Shown here one piece after another: positions 24,576 to 36,480 of a DNA stretch of 64,000 nt. Source of the DNA: Mactromeris polynyma (Eukaryota; Mollusca; Bivalvia; Venerida; Mactridae); the NCBI GenBank assembly GCA_032209605.1, contig JASFXZ010000012.1, forward strand, positions 2,728,001 through 2,792,000, in the 5' to 3' direction. The position numbers were made by a program, and so were the translations under genes. The first letter of the stretch is position 1. Each line of letters starts with the position of its first letter. The notes beneath the pieces were generated by a model that was given only the letters and a program-made list of their open reading frames with translations, had not been told where the DNA came from and did no database searches.

Positions 24576-24641
24576 ATTCAAGTTGGTGACGGTGTGGATG
24601 CAAAGTGGTTGATTGGAGGATGCTTATTAGGCAATCGTTAA
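24576..24641 (+). CDS. Exon-like segment with faint SH3-domain character
   Basis: A polypyrimidine tract ending TTTTTTTTTAG precedes 21 codons, IQVGDGVDAKWLIGGCLLGN then Arg and TAA. The pattern hydrophobic-x-x-(G/D)-VDAKWL-x-G-x-L-GNR resembles the middle of an SH3 domain. The frame after the stop (KIEM) continues that resemblance, so this may be a decayed exon whose glycine codon became TAA. Alternatively it is the terminal exon of a roughly 42-residue secreted peptide starting at 23401. Confidence 0.2.
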   Translation: MQVGDGVDAKWLIGGCLLGNR

Positions 24642-24694
24642 AAAATTGAAATGAGTATGTATCGTTCATGTTATAATTTCTATAATGTATTATT

Positions 24695-24718
24695 GACGGC
24701 GGCCTTCAGGCCGTCGTC
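24695..24718. other. GC-rich 24-bp hairpin
   Basis: Arms GACGGCGGCCT / AGGCCGTCGTC (one mismatch) around TC, in very AT-rich surroundings and flanked by TATT on both sides. It resembles the palindrome at 22029 in layout. A terminator role is not implied in this eukaryotic context. Confidence 0.4.
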
Positions 24719-26161
24719 TATTTGAATAATTTTTAATCTAGGTACATGGAGTTGCATAATCGAAATGGGAGAAGCCATTGGTATTATGCTTTTTTAAATT
24801 GTTCTTACAAAACGTGATTCTAATTATACAGATAAAAAAAGTGTACTAATTGATAATAAAAAAATGTCAAAATATTTAAAATGTATTTTTACCGTTAATA
24901 AAAAGCTTTAAAAAATGTTTTACGTATGCTTATAAGAATTTACAACAGCTAGTCACGAAAACGGTTAGGCATCGTGTATTACATAGCTTCGTTTCACAAC
25001 TACGCTCAATTCATCATCAAAGTTCAGGAAATGGTTCCTAATGCTGTGCACGCAAATTGAAATTGTACTTATAAAAAAGCAAATTGTTAAACAAAAAATG
25101 TTAATCCATATTAATAAGTTCATGAATGCAGTTTATAATGTACAAATATAAATACAGTGACCAAACTATGCAATATACATTGCCTTAACTTGACCCATAT
25201 AAGTTATGTACTGATGGTAATATGTAAACAAAATTCAGCCAATGAAAATTGTCGTTGAAAACGTCATAGCATTTGTTGTTCAAATAACGCATTGGCAGTA
25301 AAACGGATTCAGTACATTCGAGATCAAATGCTGATGGTTGAACTGAACTTTTAATTACGTTGTTTTGACATTTTTAGTGGATATTTTTCCCTTTTGATAT
25401 CCCAATAGTTCTTTTAGATCTGTAAAACTAGAAGTTATAATCATGTATATTTTTAGATCCGTTTCGTTCTATCTACGTTTCGTGTAATCGTTTTTTTTCT
25501 TCGTTTCGTGTAAATCGATGCACCAGCATTTTCCCGCGAAACAACTACAAATGATTGATTGGTACCAAGACTATTTAGGCAATTGTCATGAATTGTGGAT
25601 GATTCTTACCAGAATTATGGCTTGGTGATGATCATACTTTCTTATTTATTGATAAACAAAATAATAAATCTTCAATATCATGCTTCCTAAAACTTGTGCC
25701 GCCGTTTTGATGCTTTGCATCAAAATTAGTCTTGTTCACTATGTGAGTGCACATACTAGTTGAATCGTGGGCGGGGGGGGGGGAGTTGCGGTTAATTTAT
25801 TCAGTGTTAACATAAATAAATGAAATTCGTTTATATGTATAATTTATTGTACTAATTGGTAATAAAATGATATGTTTTCAGTAATTTGATTACAATGAAG
25901 TCAGCTAAGGTACTGCATCATGTCTGTTTTGTTCTGTCGCCACATTTCTAATCACAGTAATGTATGTCTTGAAGTGTAGGACATATTTTGTTTTTCATGT
26001 AACTTACACAACAATTAAAAATGAACATCTGAAGAAACCAAAAAACATGATTAAAATATGCCTATGCTATTTTTCTCCGCAGACTCTCATAATACGCCTT
26101 CCTAATACGATTAAGTACATTAAAATAAAGTCATGTTTGTGGAACACGAAAAATCGGTCAA

Positions 26162-26230
26162 TGGCGCTACCGGGAGTCGAACACGGGTCTACGGATTTCC
26201 GGTCCGTTATGCTAACCACTACACCACAAC
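26162..26230 (-). pseudogene. tRNA-like relic (minus strand)
   Basis: The complement reads a D-arm-like TGTAGTGGTTAGCATAACG, an anticodon stem ACGGA/TCCGT with loop CCGGAAA, and a T-arm-like GTGTTCGACTCCCGG. The acceptor stem does not pair and position 33 is C instead of U, so it is a degraded tRNA or the head of a SINE. Confidence 0.45.
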
Positions 26231-26891
26231 GACATGACGTCATTTCCGTGTAAATTTAACTTATATAAAGTTGATTAAGGTTAACTACAATTTGGACGAA
26301 GTACTGGGCTTACCACAATGAAGTTTTACTCTATCGTTTTACATCAATGTGACACTGGCTTCTAATTCTTTGATTGTGAAGTTCAGAGTTAAAGCTCACC
26401 ACAGGCAGGATTCGTGGTTAAAATATACAACTCATGAGTATAGTGTTCTACCAATTGATCCTTATGTCTACCACAAACACTAATGTGACTATGTATTCGT
26501 AATTTGTAATCTAAGAAAATATATTTGTATAGCACTTCGATTATTTTTTTCAGTGTATCATGTGGAGTTTGATTTTGACAGAGTCAGATTAAAAACCACG
26601 GAGGAAAATTGTCAGTGTTGTTCATCAGTAAGCTGCACTGGAATTGGCTATGCTCCTCACTACAGTGGGACTTAGCTCATAATTCGACGAATGGCGTTTG
26701 TTACATAGTGCAATGACTTTGAACGAAAAGAAGTACGGCATCAGCTACAGCATTTAATATTATATACAGTAATTGTTCAAATGTAGAATAGTATCTACCA
26801 GTCCAGTGTTCCCTTTGTTTAATGATGAATATGTTGTGACATAAGAGATGTGATCAATCAGTTTCTATATAAATAACCTTATATCTTTGGT

Positions 26892-28679
26892 CAATTTCTC
26901 TTAGAACGATCTCAGATATTTGGTCAATTTCTCTTAGAACGTTCTAAGGTTTTTGAATATTTTCTCTTAGAACGATCTCAGATATGTGGTCAATTTCTCT
27001 TAGAACGTTCTAAGGTTTATGGGTCAATTTCTCTTAGAACGTTCTAAGGTTTTAGCCAAATTCTCTTAGAACGTTCTAAGGTTTTTGGGTCAATTTCTCA
27101 AGGAACGATCTCAGATATTTGGTCAATTTCTCTTAGAACGTTCTAAGGTTTCTGGGTCATATTCTCTTAGAACGTTCTAAGGTTTTTGGTCATTTTCTCT
27201 CAGCTCGTCCTATGTTTTTGGTCAATTTCTCTTAGAACGTTCTAAGGTTTTTGAGTCAATTCTCTTAGAACGTTCTAGGGTTTCTGATCAATTTCTCTTA
27301 GAACGTTCTAAGGTTTTTGGTCATTTTCTCTTAGAACGTTCTAAGGTTTTTGAGTCCATTTTTCTCAGCTCGTTTTATGTTTTTTTGGTAAAATTATCTT
27401 AGAACGTTCTAAGGTTTTTAGTCAATTTCTCTTACTTCGTTCTATGTTTTTTTGGCCAATTTCTCTTAGAACGTTCTAAGGTTTTTGATCATTTTCTCTC
27501 AGAACGATCTCAGATATTTGGTCAATTTCTCTTAGAACGTTCTAAGGTTTTTGGGTCTATTTCTCTTAGAACGTTCTAAGGTTTTAGCCAAATTCTCTTA
27601 GAACGTTCTAAGGTTTTTGGGTCAATTTCTCTTAGAACGATCTCAGATATTTGGTCAATTTCTCTTAGAACGTTCTAAGGTTTTTTGGTCAATTTCTCTT
27701 AGAACGTTCTAAGGTTTTTGGGTCAATTTCTCATAGAACGATCTCAGATATTTGGTCAATTTCTCTTAGAACGTTCTAAGGTTTTTGGGCCAATTTCTCT
27801 TAGAACGTTCTAAGGTTTTTGATCATTTTCTCTTAGAACGATCTCAGATATTTGGTCAATTTCTCTTAGAACGTTCTAAGGTTTTTGGGTCAATTTCTCT
27901 TAGAACGTTCTAAGGTTTTAGCCAAATTCTCTTAGAACGTTCTAAGGTTTTGGGGTCAATTTCTCTTAGAACGTTCTAAGGTTTTTGATCATTTTCTCTT
28001 AGAACGATCTCAGATATTTGGTCAATTTCTCTTAGAACGTTCTAAGGTTTATGGGTCAATTTCTCTTAGAACGTTCTAAGGTTTTAGCCAAATTCTCTTA
28101 GAACGTTCTAAGGTTTTTGGGTCAATTTCTCTTAGAACGATCTCAGATATTTGGTCAATTTCTCTTAGAACGTTCTAAGGTTTTTGGGTCAATTTCTCTT
28201 AGAACGTTCTAAGGTTTCTGGGTCATATTCTCTTAGAACGTTCTAAGGTTTTTGGTCATTTTCTCTCAGCTCGTCCTATGTTTTTGGTCAATTTCTCTTA
28301 GAACGTTCTAAGGTTTTTGAGTCAATTCTCTTAGAACGTTCTAAGGTTTCTGATCAATTTCTCTTAGAACGTTCTAAGGTTTTTGGTCATTTTCTCTTAG
28401 AACGTTCTAAGGTTTTTGAGTCCATTTTTCTCAGCTCGTTTTATGTTTTTTGGTAAAATTATCTTAGAACGTTCTAAGGTTTTTAGTCAATTTCTCTTAC
28501 TTCGTTCTATGTTTTTTTGGTCAAATTCTCTTAGAACGTTCTAAGGTTTTTGGGTCAATTTCTCTTAGAACGATCTCAGATATTTGGTCAATTTCTCTTA
28601 GAACGTTCTAAGGTTTTTGGGTCAATTTCTCTTAGAACGTTCTAAGGTTTTAGCCAAATTCTCTTAGAACGTTCTAAGA
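26892..28679 (-). repeat. Right palindrome array, inverted relative to 15649-18207
   Basis: About 38 copies by hand count of CTTAGAACGTTCTAAG with linkers GTTTTTGGGTCAATTTCT, the complement of those in the left array. Variant units TCTCAGCTCGTCCTATG and TCTTACTTCGTTCTATG match left-array variants in complement. Another variant, AACGATCTCAGATATTTGG, is abundant only here. A higher-order block starting at 27151 is repeated from 28217, a period of 1066 bp. Confidence 0.95.
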
Positions 28680-28884
28680 TATTGCCTGCTTGTGTGTTTT
28701 GATAATGCAATTATGTGTAATTTTACTGAAAATATTTTGAAAATAAAGAGAGTATGACAACCATTTGTACTTTTTCGTCTTCATTTTCATTTTTTATATG
28801 CATAATACACCGTGAAAAATGCTTAAAACAGGGGGTAAAACTGGGAGTAGTGTACGAAGTCCCTTTTTAAAATATAACGTGTTT
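28680..28884 (-). mobile_element. Right terminal flank of foldback-like element
   Basis: Inverted counterpart of 15444-15648: ATTATGTGTAATTTTACTGA, GTACTTTTTCGTCTTCATTT, CTTAAAACAGGGGGTAAAAC, TGGGAGTAGTGTACGAAGTC and CCTTTTTAAAATAT occur in the expected inverted order. The outermost shared bases are near ACGTGTT. Confidence 0.75.
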
Positions 28885-29285
28885 GTCCTTAATTCGAACT
28901 CGAGACGATGTTTACCAGAAAGCTTAAGCTGTAAATTTTGACGTGTTGTCATCGATGCAATTATATTGTCTCGTTTTTCCACTTATCTGAAATCCCAGTT
29001 CCGTACATTTTGGAGAGCAAATCAGTCCTGAAAATCGTAAAGCTAAGGAACTAGTTCTACTTTATTACAAGAGACAGCTCTATCTCAAAGGAGGTAGCGC
29101 TGTTATCATTTAAAATAATGCCTAGTCTACAGTGATTACAATTTAATCATTCCAGCAAATGACAAAACTTTCGATGCTAGTTGATGCAAGTATTTTGAAA
29201 TCGTGCAGATATTATGTGTTCGAGGCATTGTTGAAGACGGCCTGTGTATTTTTCTTGATCGAGGAGTTCTATATACATTTCTATA

Positions 29286-29517
29286 TATGAGCACTGCTAT
29301 GGGATTTCCAACCTTTTCTGTAAGTGACATCATTTTAAGAAAACGTCACATGTGATGTCACTATTTGCAGACAGGAGATAATATTTACTCCATATGGCCA
29401 CTTCGTTTTCATATTGCCTTATGAGACAAATATTGCTTACTGTCAGTGCATGTTCACGTCCCATGTGACGTTTGATTGAAATGACGTCACTTATAGAAGA
29501 GATTGGAAATCGTATGA
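29286..29517 (+). mobile_element. CRE-rich TA MITE family, copy C
   Basis: TATGAGCACTGCTATGGGAT begins the left arm. The centre has CTCCATATGGCCACTTCG and ATTGCCTTATGAGACAAATA. The right arm has AAATGACGTCACTTATAGAA and fades after GGAAATCGTATGA. Same orientation as copy A. Confidence 0.75.
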
Positions 29518-30214
29518 TTTCTTGTGGGCATGGACTTGTTTGGGGTGCTCATCATATGCCGAATGCCTGTGAGATGAGCAGCATAATGTCAAACATTGAT
29601 TAAGTTGGTACATGGAACGCCACATTCGCCAGTCAATGCCTCTGCACAAAGATCCCAGGAACACATCGACTCACAAAGCACTAAGAGCTGAGTAGGTTTG
29701 AGAGCAGTTGGGATTGGGCGATAATTGTCTTATTTTTGAATCTGAAACCATGTGTTGATGGTTATTTAGTTCATCGCGATACTGGAACCACAGCTGCAGT
29801 ATTTATCATGTAACAAAACTTATAGACTTTCAGTATGTAACAGGAGAAGGTAATATAATATGTATGTCGACACTAAGTCATTGATCGAATGTGACGAATT
29901 CCAATAAAATATGGCAGAAACCTTTACCTCAAACGGAAATAACTGTTATTGTTTTTATACGAAAGAATGTTTGCTGAGTAAATGAGAGGCTAGAGTTTCT
30001 TTTCATGTGGCGAAACTGTTGAGATGAGTGCAAAGGATTAAAGTACGTACAACATATAACATATCAGATGGTATTATGTGCTATAGTGTGGTTCGTTCAT
30101 GTGTTATTTCGTTCCAAACATAACTATTTAACCATAGTATGGATGATTTAGACATTTGAGTTTAGTTACAACTCGTTTGTTTATATCGCTTATGAAGCAA
30201 CTTATATTATGAAT

Positions 30215-30360
30215 CACTCTCAATGACTGTTTCCTCGGTTGGTGACCAGTACTCGCGACTAATTCAGGGATTATTAAGTTTGCGGTTCAACCTCGGTATA
30301 GGCTGGAGTCGATCTCACGTCCTTAGGGTAAGGCGTCAGGTGCTCTAGATGCCCCTCGGC
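30215..30360 (-). repeat. SINE-like fragment, minus strand
   Basis: Shares CTGTTTCCT, AGTACTCGCG and CAGGGATTATTAAGTTTGCG GTTCAACC-like blocks with 14590-14700. The minus strand reads a tRNA-like GGTTGAACCGC near 30285. Boundaries are uncertain. Confidence 0.35.
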
Positions 30361-30611
30361 CACTATTGTAGATGTTATATCATATATTATAATCATTAAA
30401 ATCGTCAAAAAAGAAACAACGCCTCGATGGCGATTTAAATTCACACCATCCGTTCTGTGAGCACCATGTGCTTTACCGTCTGCGTTGACCATGCTCGGGT
30501 AATATATCACACGATACATTACGATATTATGAAACACAAACTCTTCACATGAAAACGTACATGTTTATTCAGGTCCTTAAAAGTAAAATGCAGTTGTGTG
30601 GCATGTAGACA

Positions 30612-30900
30612 TGAGAGAATAAGTTGCAACAGGGAACGCCACATACATAAGACAATGACTCCCCACACAGACCTACCGGAAAACCACAGTACATTAAACA
30701 ACAGGCTTTTGAGGAGGTGCAATGGCAAATACGCAAGGGCACAGAGGCGCAATGAATGGTTTGGCCGACCATAAAGCACACATAAGGAGAACCAATGAAG
30801 ACAATCAGGGGGAAGTTAATGGATGGAATACATCAAAGGACAAGTCATGACAGCTGGCAACAATAGGCCGAAGGGGGGGGGGGGGGTATTTCAAGGCTGT
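30612..30900 (-). repeat. Dispersed repeat family R3, long inverted copy with 14-bp G-tract
   Basis: Reads AAGTTGCAACAGGGAACGCC ACATACATAAGACAATGAC, then CTCCCCACACAGACCTACC, the complement of copy 2391. It continues through GGAATACATCAAAGGACAAG and ends in a run of 14 G at 30873-30886. A near-parallel copy is at 36222. Confidence 0.65.
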
Positions 30901-32207
30901 AATGTCGATAAGTCATGAGTTGTTACGTCTACTCCTTTATAGTTTTATTCTTTATCCCTTCAATAGTTTAGTTATAATGCTTTGTACTATGACCGTGTTT
31001 TGTATGGAGTGGCTTTGTTTTGTCAATGTGCCATCTCTGTGCCTCCCCCACAAACCTATAATTCCGTCTGATGCCGCGAACTCTTACCTTTTCATACTAT
31101 ATATGTGTTTGTTATATACGTATACAAACGCTCTATCCGACAATTACCACCTCGGTGGTGAAACATATTGGTATATCTGAACCATGCTTTGCAATTATTA
31201 CGCCTACATGTAACGAGGCAGATTTACGCAAGTCGGTTTCAATTATGCGAAACCTCTGGTGTATTTAATCCATTCTTATGTTTATTGTATTAAAACTGAA
31301 CTTGTTTAGTCTACTGTAGACTGTTGGTTACTCTCCTTTAGCAGCGGGCGCTTATTCCGAAAACTTCATAATCACTCCTTGCTATATAACTCCCGCACGA
31401 CCGATATTTTCTATATTTAGACAGGCGTGTCGACGTGTTGCGTCCACAGCCACTCAGCGAGCCGCTTGCAACGACTAGCTAATGTCCCAACTGTAGGACA
31501 GAAAACATGTGTAAATAAAGCTTATGCGAGTGTGCATAGAATAGACAGCTTTCACTGTAATAGAAATGGCGCTGTGACTATGAAAGTTGCTAGGAATAAT
31601 ACATCAATCAATACAATACAATACAATACAATACAATAGTGTTTTATTGCAATACAAGGCCTCTGGCCCAAAATACAAACAACTCTGCATGATATTTGCA
31701 TGTATAGTAGTTATGTGGATATAATTTAAACAATGAAATTGAGAAAATACATATTAACAAATGTGCAAACCATCAACATAAATATAGACAATCAATATCG
31801 TTGGATCATTTCTTCTTGGTTAATGTGATATGTGACATTAAGAAAAGTCTTTGAAAATATAACATTTTAGAACATACTAAAATAGCTGTATATATGTATT
31901 ATTACAACAGCATACATATCGCTATCCTACCACATATATATAGTGAATCAACGTGTATATTGTACACAAAATAAACATATTTATTACATGAGTATGTAAC
32001 AGCATATGGTGAATATTTCAATATTAGTTAAGACAGAACATGTTTATATACGTATAAAATAACTTTATCATAAATTTAATCAATTGTTTATAGTATGTTT
32101 GACATTTCAATTGAATGGATTTAATTGAAAATATTGCATTATAATATTTGGTAATATATTGTAGTATACTAAAACGATAGGATTCTGGTAATTAATACTA
32201 ATACTCT

Positions 32208-32792
32208 TCAATTTTGTAACTCGGCGTCTCTTTTCGCAGATGCACTCACGATAATTTTGTCTTTTCTTACATCTGACATAATTTGAATGTATAATTGTTC
32301 ACATATTACAGCTCTAAGCCATTCTGGTTTAAAATAAGAACATCTTAGTTCTTGATATAATGGACACACTTTGAGGAAATGAACTTCACTTTCTATACAA
32401 TAAATATTTCGTTTGAGGCAGAATGTACAAAGTCTATAGTTTCTGTCTATATTCCTCTGACGGCCTTTCTCAATCATTAAACTGTGATCAGAACATGGAA
32501 AGTGAGAAAGCATATGCTTCCGTATAAATGTTAATGGTAGCGACAGGTACCTCTCTGGACCTAATGTGCTTTTGAAAAGTTTATAATTGACTGCTTTTGG
32601 GGATGTACTTAGGTCTGAGAATAAGCGTTGCTGTGCACAGTCTTTCAGTCGTAAAGTAAACATACATATGAACATATCAATATTACCAACATCGTTAGCT
32701 ATCAACACATAACCGAAACCATGTTGATAAAGAATTTTTTTTATACAGGAAGCCCATGTGTGGCGTCCAGCTTCGTCAAGTCGACGTAACAT
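32208..32792 (-). pseudogene. LINE ORF2 C-terminal domain with Cys/His knuckle
   Basis: About 194 codons open. Near residue 125-150 lies CTFCLKR...ESEVHFLKVCPLY, the C-x2-C...H-x3-C knuckle typical of the C-terminus of many animal LINE reverse transcriptases (usual form 'C..C...vEde.HFl..Cp.y'). This is the largest clean open frame in the window outside tandem repeats, but it belongs to the mobile element, not to a host gene. Confidence 0.75.
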
Positions 32793-32814
32793 GATGTAGC
32801 ACTGTTTCGGGTAT

Positions 32815-33015
32815 CTATGGGCTCAATTTAGTCCAGTACTTTATACATCTAGTCATGTAGTCTATTGACATAGGAAGTCTTCCACATTCGCTTAAAGCAA
32901 ACATGTTTGCGACTTTGGTATGCAGACACGCAATTCTTTTGCAAAACTGCATATGGACCCGTTCTATTTTGGAACATATTTGATAACCCCACAGTTCTGT
33001 TGAGTACATTAGCAC
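32815..33015 (-). pseudogene. LINE RT thumb/connection fragment
   Basis: Contains YSTELWGY, IERVHMQFCKRI, ALSECGRLPM and RCIKYWTKL. These correspond to the family pattern 'LYGsElWG...iE.vH..FcK.iL......N.a...ElGR.Pl......r..KYW'. Separated from the downstream frame by a stop or frameshift near 32800. Confidence 0.7.
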
Positions 33016-33253
33016 TGGTTTAACAATACTGTCAAATAGTTTAAATGCGTCTTTACGAGTAAAAATCCGAAGTGCTTCTGGTAGCGAAATATAGTATTAG
33101 CTTGTATATATAAGGAGTCTTGCGTCTTCTGTCATGACAGACAGCTGGTAAAGTAGCAGCCGAAATGTTTATAGGCAGACACGACTTCAATTTCTTGACC
33201 TTGGTAAGACCAGACCTATTGACGTCTGCGTGGACCCCCTTTACGGAAAATCA

Positions 33254-33487
33254 TTATTTAGATTTTTCGAGATTCAGTTTCATTCCTGTTTCATAACAAA
33301 ATTCGCTTGTGTGGTTTATTTGGGTTTGTAATTGTGTAATCGTTTTGGCTACAGATGATATATCATTGGCAAACATAAGTGCTTGTAGATCTGGGATGTT
33401 GTCCGAAATAAATATTCCAGTTCCGCATTTTCGAACGTAAGTGACTATCGTTTCGTCGGCATGCCATAGGCAATACATTGTGTACAC
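33254..33487 (-). pseudogene. LINE RT palm fragment with altered catalytic box
   Basis: Shows the order GIFISDNIPDLQALMFANDI followed by QTQINHTSEFCYETGMKLN. In active elements the FADD catalytic box is expected; here it reads FAND, so one catalytic aspartate is replaced. The sequence between 33016 and 33253 is disrupted. Confidence 0.75.
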
Positions 33488-36121
33488 ATTTGATTGGTTA
33501 TAACTCTGGAAAATACCAATCTATTATACGCTCAGTAGTCACGTGATCGTGCCGACCAATGGCATTTAGTTTCAGGAACGAACGGTGATTTCGAGGTCAA
33601 ATATCAAAATATACTGGGTAATACAGCAGCGTGTGAATGTAATTGTAGTGGAATCAAAGCGTAACTGTAGGTGAACATGAGGTATTTTGTAAATATGTGC
33701 AAAAGTCATGAACGTTAGATTTATTAACCTATAGGTTACAAAGTGATTTAAGGTCATCTTGTTACTTAAATTCGCCACGCTATTTGTAATACGTATAGAT
33801 CTGTACAATCATCGATAAAAGATTCTGTAAATGCTAAATGACATGAAACAAACCGATTAGCTAAATGTAGATGTTCCAAATTTTCCTCGACACGACATTA
33901 ACCTATAGGTTACAAAGTAACTTACAATGCGCCATATCTTTGTGTTACTTATTGTTTTTCATTATACACGCATCTTCATCGTAGTTGATGTGATTTAAGT
34001 TACGCAATGTTTCGTGGGAAATTTGTTGAAAAAGTAGCTGGCAAATGTTCAATTTGTATTTTCATATTGCACATTATTGAAACCAAATGATTTGCAATCT
34101 GAACATTATGAAAATGCGGTTCAATTTATAATTATTTCTATCAATAGTTTTCCTGAAATCTTTAAAACTGGAGTTTATAAATAGTTAACCAATATGCAGT
34201 TACTTCCTGAATGTAGCCATTGATATGGCTAAATTACCTGTAATATAGTTGGCATTCAGTTCATATTTTACCTGCAAATTGCAATAGGAGCCTTGGAAAA
34301 TCTATTCACCTGAGTATGCCTATATTATCTGTATTATTTGATCGTTCAGTTGGTAGCACTTGTAGAAAGAGGTCAAGGTGTTCCTACATCTGTTGCTCTG
34401 GAAGGAATAAGATAACTAAATATTTACAGATCGTGGTAGAATTTAGTCCTTCTTAAGTATGCGTTGGATCCAACAATTGATATCAGTGAAAGTAAACCAT
34501 GAATGTATTGTTTGTTATAGCATATATTTACATCTGCTAAGATTCATTTGCACTACGTCTGGCATGTTGATTAATACAAAAAAAATGAAGTACACAGCAG
34601 AAAATATCTTTCACGCCTGAAAGTCATCTTTGACAGAAGTGGTGAAAATGAACTGCACGGTGTTTTTTGTAATAAAAAAATCACAAGGCAAACTAAGAGC
34701 TCCTTCAAATTAGAGTATTTTAGAACGAGTGGTGCCCCGACCTAATAATTTTGAACCATTGTTTTATGCATGCAGGTGTCTTGAATGTTTGCAGGAAACT
34801 TTCAAATACTTCATGTATACCTATTTTAAAGATAACCACACATTTCTACTTATCAAACTATTTGTTGGTTGAGTTAACATGTACGACCATTGAATCAAGG
34901 TTAAGAACGTGTGTACAATGTGAAAACCAGTGACCAGCAGCAACACATGGCGCTCGTGCTTTACAGAAGTTTGTATTCATATGTGTCCATTGTCTAAAAG
35001 GAGATATGTGTTGGCGATGTCATTGTCGGTGTGCTTTAAATAATTTAGTAAGATCTAAGGTATTAGTCAGATAGGGCAACACAGTTTGTGTGTTTAGTTT
35101 CCTCAACATTTGGAAATTCCTACTTTCCTATCGACAAGTGAAAAACATTTCATTTAAAATTATAATAATTTTCTTGTCATCAGAAAAACATTGCAATTTA
35201 TTGATTGTTTTCTTAATGAGGTGTATGTTACCGTTTTCCAAACATTTAATATACACTAATGAACATTTTCAGCGGGTGGGGTAAAATAAGACATTGCGGT
35301 ATCGCATAACCGTTGAATTTCTGCAAACGTTTTTTTTTTACTCATCATATATTAAGGTACTTAATGAATTGCATTTATAAAATACATTGGACTATAAATT
35401 ACAATTTTATTAACATAGACATAATCATTGGACATGTTTTTTGACATGTGTGATACATACTAATGTTCAGAAAACATTCTTTCAGATGATACCAAGAATG
35501 TGGTTAATATAGACATAAAAATCACCCTTTTTGTACACCGGATAGCTTTACTGTCCTTCATTAATACTTGCTTCTAAATAACTAATTATTGCAAGTACAA
35601 TATTAACATCAGGTTTTGAAATGAAATCTAAATATTTTCATACTTTGCAAATACATTTATATGCATTTCTATTTCATGCAAGTGATTAATGATTATAAAT
35701 TGATGATATAGTTTTAAATGAAGTTCGTTAATTTGTATCTGATATATAGTTTATTGAAATGCTACTCATAGTCAAAATTGGCATGATTCGATTGTGGTGA
35801 TATAGTTGAAGAGCGAAAACGGTAAAAGTTCGGCCGTTTGAAGCATCCTTTCTAATCCTGACATAACATAACCGTCAATGTTTATGCATACTCATTCCAG
35901 TTCTTTAGAAATAATCGATTTATCCCCCTGAGGTTGTAATGCAATTTTAAATTCTATATTTACAATAAAGTCTAAAGTGTTAACTATTTAAATTTGGACC
36001 ACTTAAAGTTTGCCTAGACAGTTTATGAGGCGCATTAAGAGCCGAGATCTGTTTAACTGTTCTTTAAGATAAATGTTATTGCCGAAATGAAAACATTCGA
36101 CAGAGATGAAGTTTATGAATA

Positions 36122-36200
36122 TACAGTGGAACCCCTCAAGAACAAACATAGTTGAAAATCTGGGCTACTGAGTACAGATTTTGACAATAGAGGGGTTAAA
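36122..36200. mobile_element. pogo-like MITE fragment
   Basis: Begins TACAGTGGAACCCCTCAAGA A; an inverted CCCCTC echo (TAGAGGGGTT) lies near 36190. The outer right end is missing. It abuts an R3 copy. Confidence 0.35.
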
Positions 36201-36221
36201 TTCACAGGAAAAAAGAGAATT

Positions 36222-36480
36222 ATGCTACAGGGAATGTCACATACATAAGACAATGCCTCTCCACACAGACCTCCAGGAAAACAATAGTCCATAAAACACC
36301 AGGCGTTTGAGAAAGTACAAGGGTAAATAGACAAGGGAACAGGGGGCGCAAGGAATGGCCTGGTCGACTATAAAGGACAACTAAGGAGAATTAATGAGGA
36401 TAAACAGTGGGGTTAATGGATGGAATAACATCACAGGGCAAGTCAAGACAGCTGGCAACTAAAGGCTTCAATGGGGGGAA
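36222..36480 (-). repeat. Dispersed repeat family R3, long inverted copy
   Basis: GGGAATGTCACATACATAAG, ACAATGCCTCTCCACACAG, CCTCCAGGAAAACAATAGTC, GGATGGAATAACATCACAGG and GCAAGTCAAGACAGCTGGCA parallel the copies at 30612 (same strand) and 59290 (opposite strand). Confidence 0.65.

Larger units (their letters stand above)
18208..26891. other. Central region between the inverted palindrome arrays
   Basis: 8.7 kb with no transposase-like or other long open frame. It holds a GAATTC-rich tandem repeat (18650), a SINE (19195), R3 (19446), a 22-bp palindrome (22029), two exon-like segments (23401, 24576), a hairpin (24695), a G-tract (25773) and a tRNA-like relic (26162). If the arms belong to one transposon, this is its loop and it is non-autonomous. 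If they arose by inverted duplication, it is ordinary intron. Confidence 0.5.
31607..33490 (-). mobile_element. 5'-truncated, degenerate non-LTR retrotransposon (LINE)
   Basis: Minus strand. Reverse-transcriptase fragments at 33254-33487 and 32815-33015 are followed by the C-terminal domain at 32208-32792. A 3' region without long frames ends in an (AATAC)n tract at 31607-31637, read TATTG on the element strand, typical of LINE tails. The endonuclease and early RT domains are missing, and several frames are broken, so it is dead on arrival or decayed. Confidence 0.8.

Noticed and set aside
26162..26230. Functional tRNA gene on the minus strand
   Set aside because: The acceptor stem does not pair and U33 is missing. 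The same reasoning applies to the tRNA-like heads at 42525, 58695, 19195 and 60600.
32208..32792. 194-codon frame as a host gene
   Set aside because: The Cys/His knuckle and the adjacent RT fragments show it is the 3' end of a LINE.
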